Source: Dasypus novemcinctus (lineage: Eukaryota; Chordata; Mammalia; Cingulata; Dasypodidae). From it: a stretch of 64,000 bases of DNA. The notes beneath the pieces were generated by a model, which saw only the letters and a list, made by a program, of their open reading frames with translations, ran no database searches and was not told the origin of the DNA. Shown piece by piece: positions 39,124 to 50,529 of the stretch; position 1 is the first letter of the stretch; each line of letters starts with the position of its first letter. Location: assembly GCF_030445035.2 (NCBI RefSeq), contig NC_080673.1, positions 177,983,216 to 178,047,215 on the forward strand. Direction: 5' to 3'. Position numbers and translations under genes: made by a program.

Positions 39124-42100
39124 ATTGGCTTAGTAGGGAGGATATCCCAGTCCAAAATATGAGCCAAGGTGGGGAATCTGTGGGGATATACAGGGAGTGG
39201 CCTTCTACTACTAAGTGGGGAGGGGCTGCCTGATTGCTTGATTGTTGTGAAACTCTGCATAAATACAAGGTTGCCCCTAAAATGTTGGAGGGAATAAATT
39301 GGGCATTGCAAGAACAAAAGGTTGAAAAGTTTAACAGAGAGAGTAAACACACTGCCACAGCAATTAGCTGGCTGTTGTTATGGGTTAGCTATAGGAGACT
39401 GTCTGAAAAAGACATGGAAATCCACTAATTAACAGAAGAGTTACAACTAGAAAGGAACATGCAGGTTTCTACCTCCTCTTTTTGATGTGTACAGATAATA
39501 TGTGAAGTAGTGCAGGAACTGAGGAAAAGTGCCTGAGAGTTCCTTAGAGACCATGTTGAGAAAAGTCAGTGCCTCAAAAGGTAAAGGGCATTTCAAAAGT
39601 CGAAGCAGGTTAGAACAAAAATGTAAGACCCCTTTATGAACCCCTCCAGGAATGGGAAACATTCTTAAGAAATTAGAAAGACTCAAGGACAGAAACCTGG
39701 AATGAAAGGTCCTGGGGGAAGGAAAGTCTTACTACTGAATTAAAACCAAATTATTTAAGGCATATCCTCTGAATATAAATATCTTGCTAAAAACTTATTA
39801 ACCAAATAATGCCATGATAACTTTTTTCCAATTTTTAATATAAATTGTTTCCAAAAAAAAGCTTGCATATTGCAGGCAACACTGATCCCAGAAAAGATCT
39901 TAAAAGCTATAAAAACCAGAGGTGTGGAATGACGGAAAAATCAAAGACAAACCGGAACAAAAGAATGAGAATTATGAGTCAAACTAGTGAATTTCATGTT
40001 TCTGTTTGTGTGTCTGACTCTTTATTTGTGTCTGTCTGTTTGAGCAATGCATATTTTCATTCATACATCTGGATGGTAATATCAAATTAACAAATGAAAA
40101 GTCTTAGGACAGCTCTTTTTAAATTGCTGAAAGTATATACATTCCTGGATCCCTATATTAGTCAGCCAAAGGGGTGCTGATTCAAAATACCAGAAATTGG
40201 TTGTATTTTTATAAAGGGTATTTATTTGTGGTAGGAGCTTACAGATGCCAGACTATAAAGCATAAGTTACTTCCCTCACCAATGTCTGTTTTCACATATT
40301 GGAGCAAGATGGCTTCCAATGTCTGGGAGGGTTCAGGCTTCCTGGGTTCCTCCCTTCCACAGTCTTGTTTCTCTCTGGGTTCAGGGTTCCTCTCTTCCCA
40401 GGTTTGCTTCGTCCTGAGCTTAGGTTCCTCTTTTTCTGGGACTTGCTTCTCTTTCCTCTCTGAGTTTACTTCCCGAGGCTCCAGTTTATAACTTCAGCAT
40501 CAAACTCCAACATCAAAAACCCTCAACGCTGTCCTTTGCTATGAGTCCCCACCATCTGTGAGTCCCCACCCACCAAAGGGTGGAGTCTCAACACCCTAAT
40601 GATGTGGACTAATCAAAGTCCTAATCATAACTTAATCATGCCTAGGCTCAGACCAGATTACAAACATAATCCAATATCTGTTTTTGGAATTCATAACTAT
40701 ATCAAACTGCTACACTTCCCAAATTTGAAAAACCAAGCAAGATTAAAATACCATATAGAAATCTGAATATAGAAAATATTGGAAGAAGAAAAAAGGATTT
40801 TCCTAGGCTCCTTGTCCTACCCTGTTCTCTAGGGCCTTCTTGATAAGGTTCTCAACAAAACATGTTGAGAAATCTATGGGTAAATGGCTAGTGCAGTGGA
40901 TAGGGAGCTGTGAGTTTAGCTTAGAACTCTACTAGGTCTTGAAATTAAGAATTACAAGGACAGAAGGAATGGTACAAAACAAACCTTGTTTTGAATTGTT
41001 TGTCCTGTAATTCCTCAATTTATTTTTTTAACAACTTTTGTATGAGAGAAATTAATAATCCAATTGCTAAATTTCAGGAAGTAAAGAAAAAGCCCTTGAA
41101 AGCTATGAAAAGGTTTTTCTAAATTATGATTGAAACAAATTAAAGAAAAAAAATTTATATTCCAGAACTTGATAGTGGGCATTTGAGGTTGCTCACAATT
41201 TTAGAATATTATGGCAATGAGAATTTAGCATCATATGGAGGAAGAAAAAATATTTCTTGCATAAAGCATAATTGTTTCAATTTTATTAAACATGAGAATA
41301 ATTCTCCTAAGTTTATATTGAAATTAATAAAATAAATTAACATTATATTTATTAGATCTTGAAGATGATGAAAATTGTTAAGTTTGTGTTAATGAAATTA
41401 AAAAAGAGAATGTATATCTGTCATGAAGTGAAATGACTAGTTTTTCACAGAATAGTATAAGGGATATAAGATAAGACTTAAACTGATATAGAGAGAAATA
41501 AAAGCTTCATGGAAGCGAATTCATTGTCAATATTGACTAAAATTTGATAAGCTTTTGTATGGGAATGTGTTCTTGTCTTAAGATAAAATGTCTGGTTTTC
41601 ATCCTGATGAGACTATGTAGGACAAAAGCCTGAATGAATATGAAATATTGTAGATGGCTTGCCAAAGTAAATCTTATTTGTTGCTGATTATAATTTAATA
41701 AGCTTATTTAAAGATGAAATTTGTCTTAAGGTGAAATAACTAGTCTATATGGTTATAAAAGTTTATAAGAGGTTATAGGAAGTTAATGGTTTGTAAAAGC
41801 ATTTTCTAAACTGAAAGATTTCAATGCAAAAGACTGATTCCAAGGAGCCATTATATAGTAGAAATCTGTGAGTTGATATTGATAACAAAACATAACTTCA
41901 TAACAGAGAACCCTGTCAGACCGCCACTTCAATCTGCATATTAAGGAAAATAATCTTGATTCCATTGGGAATCTTAGGTTTTCATAAAATAAATAGTGTT
42001 TTTTTCCGTATTATTGAAATTTATTCATGAGTACTATATATCTTACAATTTCATTTTAATCTGAAGTGAAATAATTTCAGGAATGTTAAAAATATAGTTA

Positions 42101-43961
42101 GTTTCACTTAATATATTATGGGTTACATGAGAAGTGTTTGGGAAGTGTTGTAAAATTGAAGAAATTTCCTAATCCTCTGTTGGTTAAATCTGGGGAAGCA
42201 AAATGTTACTTATATGCTATTTATATATTTAGAGATTATATAAAATTCTTAAAGTTCTTACTGTCAATAGTCTTTCCTAATTCTGATCTGCATCATGGTA
42301 TTGTTGGTTATAGTTTTAGTCTTAGAAGAAAGTGATATGCTATGAAAACAACCAAAATCCCATACGCCTTATCAGTTACACTGTTCTTCTTTTCTTATAC
42401 TTCTATAAAAGGGTATGCATTCAGCTCATCTTTAACAGAAAGTTTTTAAAGAAGAAGTAAGGCAAGTCTATAAGTCTATAAGTTATATTTTACATGTTGA
42501 TTAATCTTAGTAAAAGAGTAAAAGTAAAATGAAACAAAACTTCTATTTTAGTCTGTAGTTAATGATCTCTAGAAAAGGATTTATTAAAAATATTCATAAG
42601 GAAATTAGAGGGCCTACCTTGTGAGCTCTTGCACAGTCACATTTATCCCTGGGCTTTGATCACTAATCGTTATTTCTAAATCCCAAGATGCTGTACTCTG
42701 TATGTATAAACTAGTAGCTCTCTAGAGATGTTAAGTGCCTATATGACACCTGGATCTCAGAGCTAAAGCTATCCAGCTCTAAGGGTGCTGAAAAAGCAGC
42801 CCTAACACTACACAAAAAGAATGGCCATAGAAAAGGTGCCATGGGGTGGTGCCTGACTAAGGCACTAGGCACCTCCATTAAATGTTCATATTATACAAAA
42901 TTGAGAGACCTGTTCACAATTCTGACCAACTTCAGTGCCTTACAACAGTGGCCATGTGCACGAAACCAACTTACACTTAAGGGAAATAGACTCATGCATT
43001 TAGACTAGGCCCCAACTACTGCACATGGCATCTTTCCATTTGAGTTATTGGCATAGCCAGTCCATACTATGCCAATACCTTTATTGTCCCATAAAACAGT
43101 AAATGTATCTGTTACATCATCTGACCATGCCCCCAAAGTAGATGGAAACATGCTGCTGCTGAAAACTCCTCAGCTATATTAGCAGGTTATGGCTCTATCT
43201 CCTTAGCCCTATGTTGGATGCTGCTTCCAGACTGGCTCTGTTTCATAGTGCTGGGGAGCACTAAGCAACATGCCAGAGCAACCAAGCCAAACTTCCTAGC
43301 AATATGTCAAGTGCATGAAAGTCTTCACAGGGACAATAATTGCCAGAGTGATGTGAGTAGAACCTAAAGAAACACAGTTGGCAATACGGCCTGCTCCCAC
43401 AGAGGTCATCATGTGTGGTAATGACAGCTCAGATCCCACCCACTCATAGCCAAATGTTCTAGAGCCTATGGGAGGAAGTTCACCATTATTTTATTCACCA
43501 GAGAAGACTTTCCCCTCAGGGTAACTACCAGACATTTGTGCATATGCCCTAATGTCTCTCTTCCTGATTCTTATGGCTATGCTAGTGTGTTCCTTGACTG
43601 GGCTACCACTGTGTCAACAGCCCACAATCAATCAGACCAAGTAAGCAGATACATGCCAACATATGGCAGCAAAGGTCTCCCTTCCAGTATCCTTAACTTA
43701 TTTTTGATGAATTAGAGCAATTGACTAAAGACTGCAAATAAAAGATGCCCTTCTAGGAGGCAACTCTTGGAGACCACAAACTCTTGGAGACCACAAACTC
43801 CTGTAATTACTAGTAGCCATTTGCTTGTTTTGTTATTGTTTATATTGTAGCTGTGTCCTTGTAGCACAGTATCACCATTTATAAACCCCTTGTTCAATGC
43901 TCTGGGCTTCATACAGAAGAGGCAGTAGAAAGACTGTAAGAAGTTGTGGGACAGGGTAGAT
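39124..43961 (+). mobile_element. Internal region of the old provirus, non-coding
   Basis: About 4.8 kb between two LTRs. No gag, pol or env motif can be read; the longest plus frames are under 110 codons. It includes a solo LTR of another family on the minus strand (40154-40714), AT-rich repeats around 41400-41770, and a small tandem duplication of CTCTTGGAGACCACAAA near 43764-43798. The end (GGGACAGGGTAGA at 43948-43960) is purine-rich, as expected of a polypurine tract. Confidence 0.7.
40154..40714 (-). mobile_element. Solo LTR of the ERV-L/MaLR-like family
   Basis: On the minus strand it begins TGTAGCAGTTTGATATAGTT and ends GGCTGACTAATATA, the same ends as the 3' LTR at 16828-17411. In the middle it has a CT-rich, GGTTCCTC-repeating section (40340-40470) that differs from that LTR. 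No internal region is present. It sits inside the older provirus at 38708-44374, so it inserted later. Confidence 0.75.
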
Positions 43962-44374
43962 TGTGGCATATGTGACTTTGCATTTTTCTCCCCTAACCCT
44001 TCCAGCTGCAGTAGCAGCATTCCATTCCTAAACAATAAAAGGCAGCCACAGGAACTGGTTTTGAACTCGTGATTGATCAGTACATCCTATAATACTGCAT
44101 TCTTCAGAAGTTCGCCTATACCTCAGATGCCTTCCCCATCTGCACGTGGACATGCATTATTTAAGACCTCATTTTGTGGCAAATGCCTGAATCAAGTTGA
44201 AAAATGCGGCCTTTCCTCCCACCACTGAGGATAAAGAATCCCACATAAGCCCCCTAAATAAATGCTTATAACTCACCCAGCTGGACTTGTTTGAGTTTTT
44301 CTTTAGTCTGACATATTCATCCTCAGTCCAGAGAGGAAACTCATTTTACATAACTTCTAGCCATACTTTTGACA
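43962..44374 (+). mobile_element. 3' LTR of the old provirus
   Basis: A 413-bp LTR starting TGTGGCATATGTGACTTTGC and ending CCATACTTTTGACA, with AATAAA at 44257-44262. It matches the 5' LTR in order throughout (GATGCCTTCCCCATCTGCA, AATAAATGCT, CAGCTGGACTTGT blocks). CTATG follows at 44375-44379, identical to the five bases before the 5' LTR, completing a 5-bp target duplication. Confidence 0.8.
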
Positions 44375-46306
44375 CTATGATTTTAAAATATATATTCTAG
44401 TGATATATATCTTAAAATTTCCCCTTGTAACCACATTAAAATATATAATTAATGCTGCTAATTAAATTCACAATGTTGTGCTACCATCACCGCCATCTGC
44501 TACCAAAACTTTCCCATCATTCCAAATAGAATCTACAATTTAAGCATTAACACCCCAAACCCTACCATAACCTGCCCCCCCCCGCCCCCGGCACAATATA
44601 TTCTAGATTCTGAATCAGTGAATTTGCTTATTCTAATTACTTCATATCAGTGAGATCATTTGGGTCCAGCTTACTTTAATTAACATGGTATCTTTACGGT
44701 TCACCCAAGCTGAATAATATAAAATTGTTTCTATATACTACATTTTGCTTATCCATTCATTGGTTGATGGACACTTGGTTTGATTCCATCTTTTGGCAAT
44801 TGTGAAAAATATAGCTATGAACTTTTGTGGGCAAATATCAGTTCAAGTTCCTGCTTTCCTTTTTTTTTTGGGTATATATCTAGCAGTTGGCTTTCTATGT
44901 CTTATGTTAATTCTATACATAGGTTTCCAAGTTATTGCCAAAATCTCTTCCATAGCAGCCAAACTATTTTACATTCCCATCAACAAGGAATAATTGTTGC
45001 TATTTCTCCACATTCTCTGCAACACTTGTACATTTCTGGGATGTTTTATTGCCTCTTTATAAAAATTTCATTTTTTTATTAAATTGTCTTTTTTTTTTAA
45101 GGTACATAGGTCACAAAAAATATACGAGGTTCCCACATACCCCACACCCGATGCCCCCACTCGTCCCACATCATTCTAGTGGATATGAAATGGTGAAATG
45201 GTGAAATGGTGTCTTATGGTGGCTTTCATTTGAATTTCCCTATTTGCCAATGATGTTGAATATTATACGTGTGCTTTTTGGCCATCTGAATATATTCTTT
45301 GGAGAATTATAAGTCATCTGTCCATTTTTTAATTGAGTTGTTTTCTTTTTGTTGTTTAGTTGGAAGATTTATTTATATATTATGGATATTAAACTCTTAA
45401 TGGATATGTGGCTTCCAAATATTTTCTCATATCATGTAGGTTGCTCTCTCTTTACCTTCCTGATAAAGCCCTTTGATGTGCAAAAGATTTTGATTTTGGT
45501 AAAGTCCCATTTATCTACTTTTTAAAATTTTGTTGCTGGATAAAAAGTCTAAAAATTAATTAACTAACAAAAGGTCCTAGAGATGCTTCCCTATGTTTAC
45601 TTCTAGGAGTTTTATATTTTGTTTGATGCATTTTGAGTGATTTTTGCAAATGAGGTGAGGTAAGGGTCAACCTTTATTCTTTTGCATATGGGCATCCAGT
45701 ATTCCCAGCACAATTTGTTGAAGAGACTTTCAAAGTGAGGGTTGATTCCTGAGCTTTCAAATTCATTGTTAGTCTGTATGTCTGTCCTTATGCCAGTACC
45801 ATATATATATATATATATTTTTTTTTATTACAGTGGCTTTGTAATAAGTTTGAAGATTAAGCAGTGTGAGTCCTCCAGTTTCTTCTTATTTAAGATGGCT
45901 TTGACCATTCAGGTAAACTTACCATTCCATATACATTTTATGATTGTCTTTTCTATTCTACAAAGAAGACTATTGGAATTTTAATTGGGATTGTGTTAAA
46001 TCTGTAGATCTTTTTAGGTAGAACTGACAAGGTAACAATATTTAGTCTTCCTTCCTAGGTACACAGATAGCCTTCCATTCATTTAGTTCTTCTTTGATTT
46101 TTTTTAGCAGTTTTATTTGTGTGCATGTGTATAAGTCCATTACATCCTTAGACAGATTTATTCCTAGGTATTGATTCTTTTAGTAACTATTGTAAATGGA
46201 ACTTTTTTTCTTGATTTCATCTGTAGAGGCTTCATTGCTAGTGCATGGTAATTGCTGGTTTTTGAATGTTGATCTTAGACCCTGACACATGCTGAAATTG
46301 TTAGTT

Positions 46307-46528
46307 CTAGTTGCCTTGTTGCATTTTTTTCTCAAGATCTTGTTTATATAGAATCATGTCATCTGAAAATATGGAAAATTTTACTTCCTCCTTTCCAATT
46401 TGGATGTCTTTTATTGCTTTCTCTTGTATAACTGTTATGGATAGAATTTTCAGTAAAATATTGAACAGCAGTAGTGACAATTGTGTTGTTACTGCTTTTA
46501 GAGCAGGCGTTCTTAACAAGAGGTCCAT
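46307..46528 (-). pseudogene. L1 ORF2 reverse-transcriptase fragment with SDDM motif
   Basis: A 73-residue stretch containing [14 protein letters not shown], then [20 protein letters not shown]. The SDDM corresponds to the catalytic Asp-Asp box of L1 reverse transcriptase (normally ADDM). The stretch is cut short on its 5' side by the DNA transposon at 46504 and is frame-broken elsewhere. Confidence 0.7.
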
Positions 46529-46693
46529 GAGGTTGAATGGAATCTCAAAAAAAACATTCTTGTGGGGACATGGCAGTGTAGATGTGATATATTTATTAAA
46601 TAACTCACAGTATAGTGTGAACTTAGTAAGGGATTCTTGGTTTTCACCTGACTGGCAAAGGGGTCAGTAGAACGAGAAAAGATTCAGAATCCC
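46504..46693. mobile_element. Small DNA transposon (MER-type) within the L1
   Basis: A 190-bp non-L1 insert that starts CAGGCGTTCTTAACAAGAGG and ends GATTCAGAATCCC, giving loosely matching inverted ends. The flanking L1 bases CTTTTAGA and GTTTTAGG suggest an 8-bp duplication. No coding capacity. Confidence 0.55.
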
Positions 46694-47164
46694 AGTTTTA
46701 GGGCGGAAGTTTTCCATTTTTCACTGTTGAGCATGATGTTATTGGTGGGCTTTTCAGACATGCTTTTTATTACATTGGGGAAATTTCTCCTATACCTAGC
46801 TTTCTATATTTTTTTATCAAGAAGGGGAGCTGGATTTTGTCAAATGCCTTTTCTGCATTAATTAAGATGTTTACACCTTTTTTCCTTTGTTCTGTTAATG
46901 TGGAGCATTATATAAATTTATTTTCTTGTGCTGAACCATCCATGAAGAGCTGGGATAAATCCCACTTGATCATAGTATATAATTATTTTATTGTGCTGCT
47001 GGAGTCAATTTGCTAGTATTTTGTTGAGGATTTTTGCATCTACATTCATAAGGAATATTGGTCTGTAAATTGTTTTCTTGTGGTCCTTTCATCTGGCTTT
47101 GTTAAGAGTGTGATGTTGCTCTATTGAATGAGTTAGGAAGTGTTCTTTCCTCTTCAACTTTTTG

Positions 47165-47512
47165 TGTTGCACCATAACCTGAAATCTGCCCACTTCCCTA
47201 GCAACAGCTAACAGCACAAAACCACAAGTCCGCCCACAAGTTTCTGCCAATCCCCAGCCGCCCCGTAGCCCTCACTCCTCCTGCTCTACCCCGCCCTCCT
47301 CATTCTCTATATAACCCACTGCACTTCCTTAATAAAACGGACTTGCGCACAGACCTGGTCTCCGCGGCATTCTTCCTCCCCTCGCCGTGCGTCCTCCATG
47401 CCTGAGAGCCCCTCTGATGCTGTCTGCCGTAGAATCAGACGCCACTGCGGTCTAGTGTGACCCCTCCAAACCCCCCCCCGTCAGCATCGGGGTGCAAGCC
47501 GCCCCAGCCGCA
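47165..47512 (+). mobile_element. Solo LTR related to the betaretrovirus-like ERV
   Basis: A 348-bp LTR inserted in the L1, starting TGTTGCACCATAACC and ending CCCCAGCCGCA. The six bases TTTTTG precede it (47159-47164) and follow it (47513-47518), a 6-bp target duplication as betaretroviruses make. TATATAAC at 47308-47315 and AATAAA at 47331-47336 are 23 bp apart, the same spacing as in the ERV LTR at 57445-57843. The 29 bp from TATA box through poly(A) signal differ at three positions. It is GC-rich against AT-rich surroundings. Confidence 0.85.
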
Positions 47513-48440
47513 TTTTTGGAAGAGGCAGTGCATAATTGCTGTTAATTCTTCTTGGAATGCTTGGTAATATTCACCAGTGAAGCCAAATGGTCCTGGGATT
47601 TTCTTTGTTGGAAAGGTTTTGGTTACTGATTCAGTCTCTTAACTAGTTATTGTTCTGTTTGGGTTTTTTTTTTTTTAAAGTCATTTTTTCTTAAGTTATT
47701 GTAAGTATTTTGTGTGTTTCTAGAAATGTGTCCATTTTATGTATATTATGTAATATGTTGGTGTACAGTTTTTTGTAGTATCCTCTTGTAAACCTTTTTA
47801 CTTTTGTGGGCTAGGTAGTAATGTTCACCTTTGAGTTTATGATTTTAGATTTGTCATGTCTCCTTTTTTTCTTTGTCAGTGTAGCTAAGTTTTGTCAGTT
47901 AGATTTTTTTTCTTTTCTTGGAAACAGCATTTGGTTTTGTTGATTCTCTCTATTGATTTTTAAATTCTCTATTCATTTATCTTTGCTCTAATTTTTATTT
48001 CCTTCCTTCTGCTAATTTTGGTTTAGTTTACTTTTCTTTGCCTGGATCTTCCTTTGTTGAGGTTAAGTCTCAGAATTGAGAACTTTCTTGATTTTGTTTT
48101 GTTTTGTTTTGTTAATGGACAATTATAGCTATAAATTTCCCTATCAGCACTGCTTTGCTGTATCTCGTATGTTTTGATATGTTGTGCTTCCATTTTCACT
48201 TGCCTTAAAATATTTTGTAATTTCCCTTGTGATTTTTAACCTGACCCATTGGTTGATTAAAAGCATGTTGTTAATTTCCACATATTTGTGAATTTTCCAT
48301 TTCTCCTTTTAATATTGATTTCTAGTTTCATTTCACTGTGATTGACTAAGATTTACTACATGATTTCAATATTTTAAAATTTATTGAGAGTTGCTTTGTG
48401 ACCCAACATCTGGTCTATCTTTGAGAATGATACAGGTGCA

Positions 48441-48623
48441 CTAGAGAAGCATGAGTATTCTGCTCTTGGTTGATGGGTTCCATATGTGTCTGCTAGGTCT
48501 AGTTGGTTTAGAATACCAATCAAGTTTTCTATTAATCTCCTCTTTAGAAGTTCTGTCCATTATTGAAAGTTGTGTTTTCAAATTGCCTAGTATTAATGTA
48601 GAACCATTTATTACTCCTTTCAA
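48441..48623 (-). pseudogene. L1 ORF2 endonuclease-region fragment
   Basis: A 60-residue stretch with a LILGNLKTQLSIMDRTSKEE segment that corresponds to the late endonuclease domain of L1 ORF2. It is frame-broken on both sides and belongs to the L1 at 37450-49340. Confidence 0.5.
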
Positions 48624-50014
48624 AACCTGTCAATATTTTCTTTATATATTTTGGAGCTCTGTTGTTAGGTGCATATATATTTCATATTCTGAGTCTTCTT
48701 GTTGAATTGACCTTTTGTCTATATATATAATGACTTCTTTGTCCTTCCTCATAGTTTTTAATTTAATATCTATTTTTTTCATGTTTGTATTGCTACTTCA
48801 ACTCTCTTTTGGTTACTATTTACATGGTGATTTTTTTCAATCCTATCATTTTCAGCCTACTCATGTCTTTGAAATTAAGGTTTTCTTTCTTAAGCAGAAT
48901 ATATTTGTGTCATGATTTTTATCCATTCTCTCAATATCTGCCTTTTGACAGAAGAATTTAATCTATTTACATTTACAGTACTACTGATAATACATATTTT
49001 CTTATATCATTTTGCTATTTGGTCTTCATAAGTCTTATACTGTTTATGACCCTCAATTATTGACTCTGTTCAATATTTTAATTCTTTATTTTCTATTCCT
49101 CAGTCTGAATCATTTCAGTTGTCTTGTCCATGAAATCACTGATTCTCTTTTTCTCCGCTAGCTCCAATCACTTGTTGAAAGCATCAAGGGAATTTTTCAT
49201 GTCAGTTATCCTGTTCTTCAACTACAGTATTTCTGTTTGATTCCAACTGAGAATATCAAAGAGACTCCCATATTATCCACTCATTGTTTTCCTCATATCC
49301 TTTAGTTTTTTTCTCTGTGTTTTCCTTTATTTCCTTGAGCATATTGAGGATAACTTTTTAAGAATATATTTATTTTGAAAGATTGAACAATTATGCATAT
49401 GTGTGGAATTCCCTTATAATACTCCAACCACACACAATGTTGTGGAGCATTTGTTGCATATTATAAGATAATATCATCAGACTTCTACCATTAACTATGG
49501 TATATTGTACATTTGGTATATTTTTTCCATACTCTTCTATTATTCACACAGTACCACTTTGGCATAGATGCAATAATATTACAGTTTTGCTGTTATCTAT
49601 AGTCCATAGGTTACATTAACTATTTTTCCCACATTTCTCCACATTCTTACCACGTTGCAATAGTGATGTACATTTGTTCTAGTTAATAGAAAGATTTTTT
49701 AATTTGTACTATTAACCACAATTCTCCTCCACCTCTGGGTTCACTATGTTATTCAGTCCTAGATTATTCTCTAGCTTTCTTTCAAATGAAATTTACATCC
49801 CTCAACCACCGTTTTCAACAACAATCCCATTTATAATTTAGCTGCATTATTTCTACTCACTATAATGTGTTACCATTAACTCTGTCCATTTCCACAATTT
49901 ACAGTCAAGTTAATTGCAACTTCTACACAATTGAACAACACTACACTGTCTCAGCTCCTCTCTTATCTCCTAATAACCTATACTCTAGATTTTAACTCCA
50001 TACACTTATTCTTT

Positions 50015-50529
50015 TTTTTTTCACTATAACAATACAAAGATTTTATTTTAAGACTGAGATTTTGCCTGACAATCAAGTGGAATTAGAATGTGCTTATTTC
50101 TTATAAGAATCTGGGAACATGGATGGCAGTGCACAAATGAACATATTTTATACAACTTTTTCTTCATGGAATAAACCAGTCCCGTTTTCTGAATTATTAC
50201 AGTGAGCTGTGTGTTCTATTGGGAAGACCCTTGTCTTTGGAGCCACCTGGGCTCAAATGCCAGACGTACTAATTTCTTGCTGTGTAAGCACGGGCAAATT
50301 ACTTTACCTGAAGAGGTTTCTTTTCTCATCTGTAACGTGAGGATGACAACACCTAGGTAAATATGAGAACCCTCACAAAATCAGGCACCTGAGTTAGGCA
50401 TTCAACAATCAAATGTATTTTCTTTTCCTCAACTGTCTGTGTGATCTTTTGCAAATGGGCTATAATCCGAGGAGATGCTTTTCAGGTGTTTCTTTCTTTC
50501 TTTGATATTTTGCTAGCCAGCTGTGTAAT
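50015..50529 (-). pseudogene. Processed retrocopy of an unidentified transcript's 3' end
   Basis: The insertion is flanked by a perfect 16-bp target duplication, CATACACTTATTCTTT (49999-50014 and 50530-50545). On the left is a T-run, the poly(A) tail of a minus-strand transcript, and AATAAA on the minus strand (50042-50047) lies about 20 bp upstream of it. The body is non-L1 and contains a MIR SINE. This is the signature of an mRNA 3'UTR reverse-transcribed by L1 machinery. I do not recognise the parent gene, and no coding segment is retained. Confidence 0.75.
50230..50375 (+). repeat. MIR SINE carried within the retrocopy
   Basis: Plus-strand text with GAGCCACCTGGGCTCAAATG, a CTTGCTGTGTAAGCACGGGC block, AAATTACTTTACCTGAAGAG and TCTCATCTGTAACGTGAGGA blocks, which follow the MIR consensus order. 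MIRs are old, so it was part of the parent transcript (antisense to it) before retrotransposition. Confidence 0.65.

Larger units (their letters stand above)
37450..49340 (-). mobile_element. L1, minus strand, split by several later insertions
   Basis: The L1 3' end starts near 37450 and its 3'UTR continues at 38611-38702, 44380-45060 and 45176 onward. ORF2 antisense runs to about 48700 and ORF1 antisense to about 49340. The reading is continuous once the SINE (38206), the provirus (38703-44379), the small DNA transposon (46504) and the solo LTR (47165) are removed. A ~110-bp piece at 45065-45175 (T-run, then CACAAAAAATATACGAGGTT) looks like a very short second L1 3'-end insertion. ORF2 is decayed. 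Confidence 0.7.

Noticed and set aside
43764-43798. Short tandem duplication in the old provirus
   Set aside because: Only two copies of a ~19-bp unit; ordinary replication slippage is enough to explain it.
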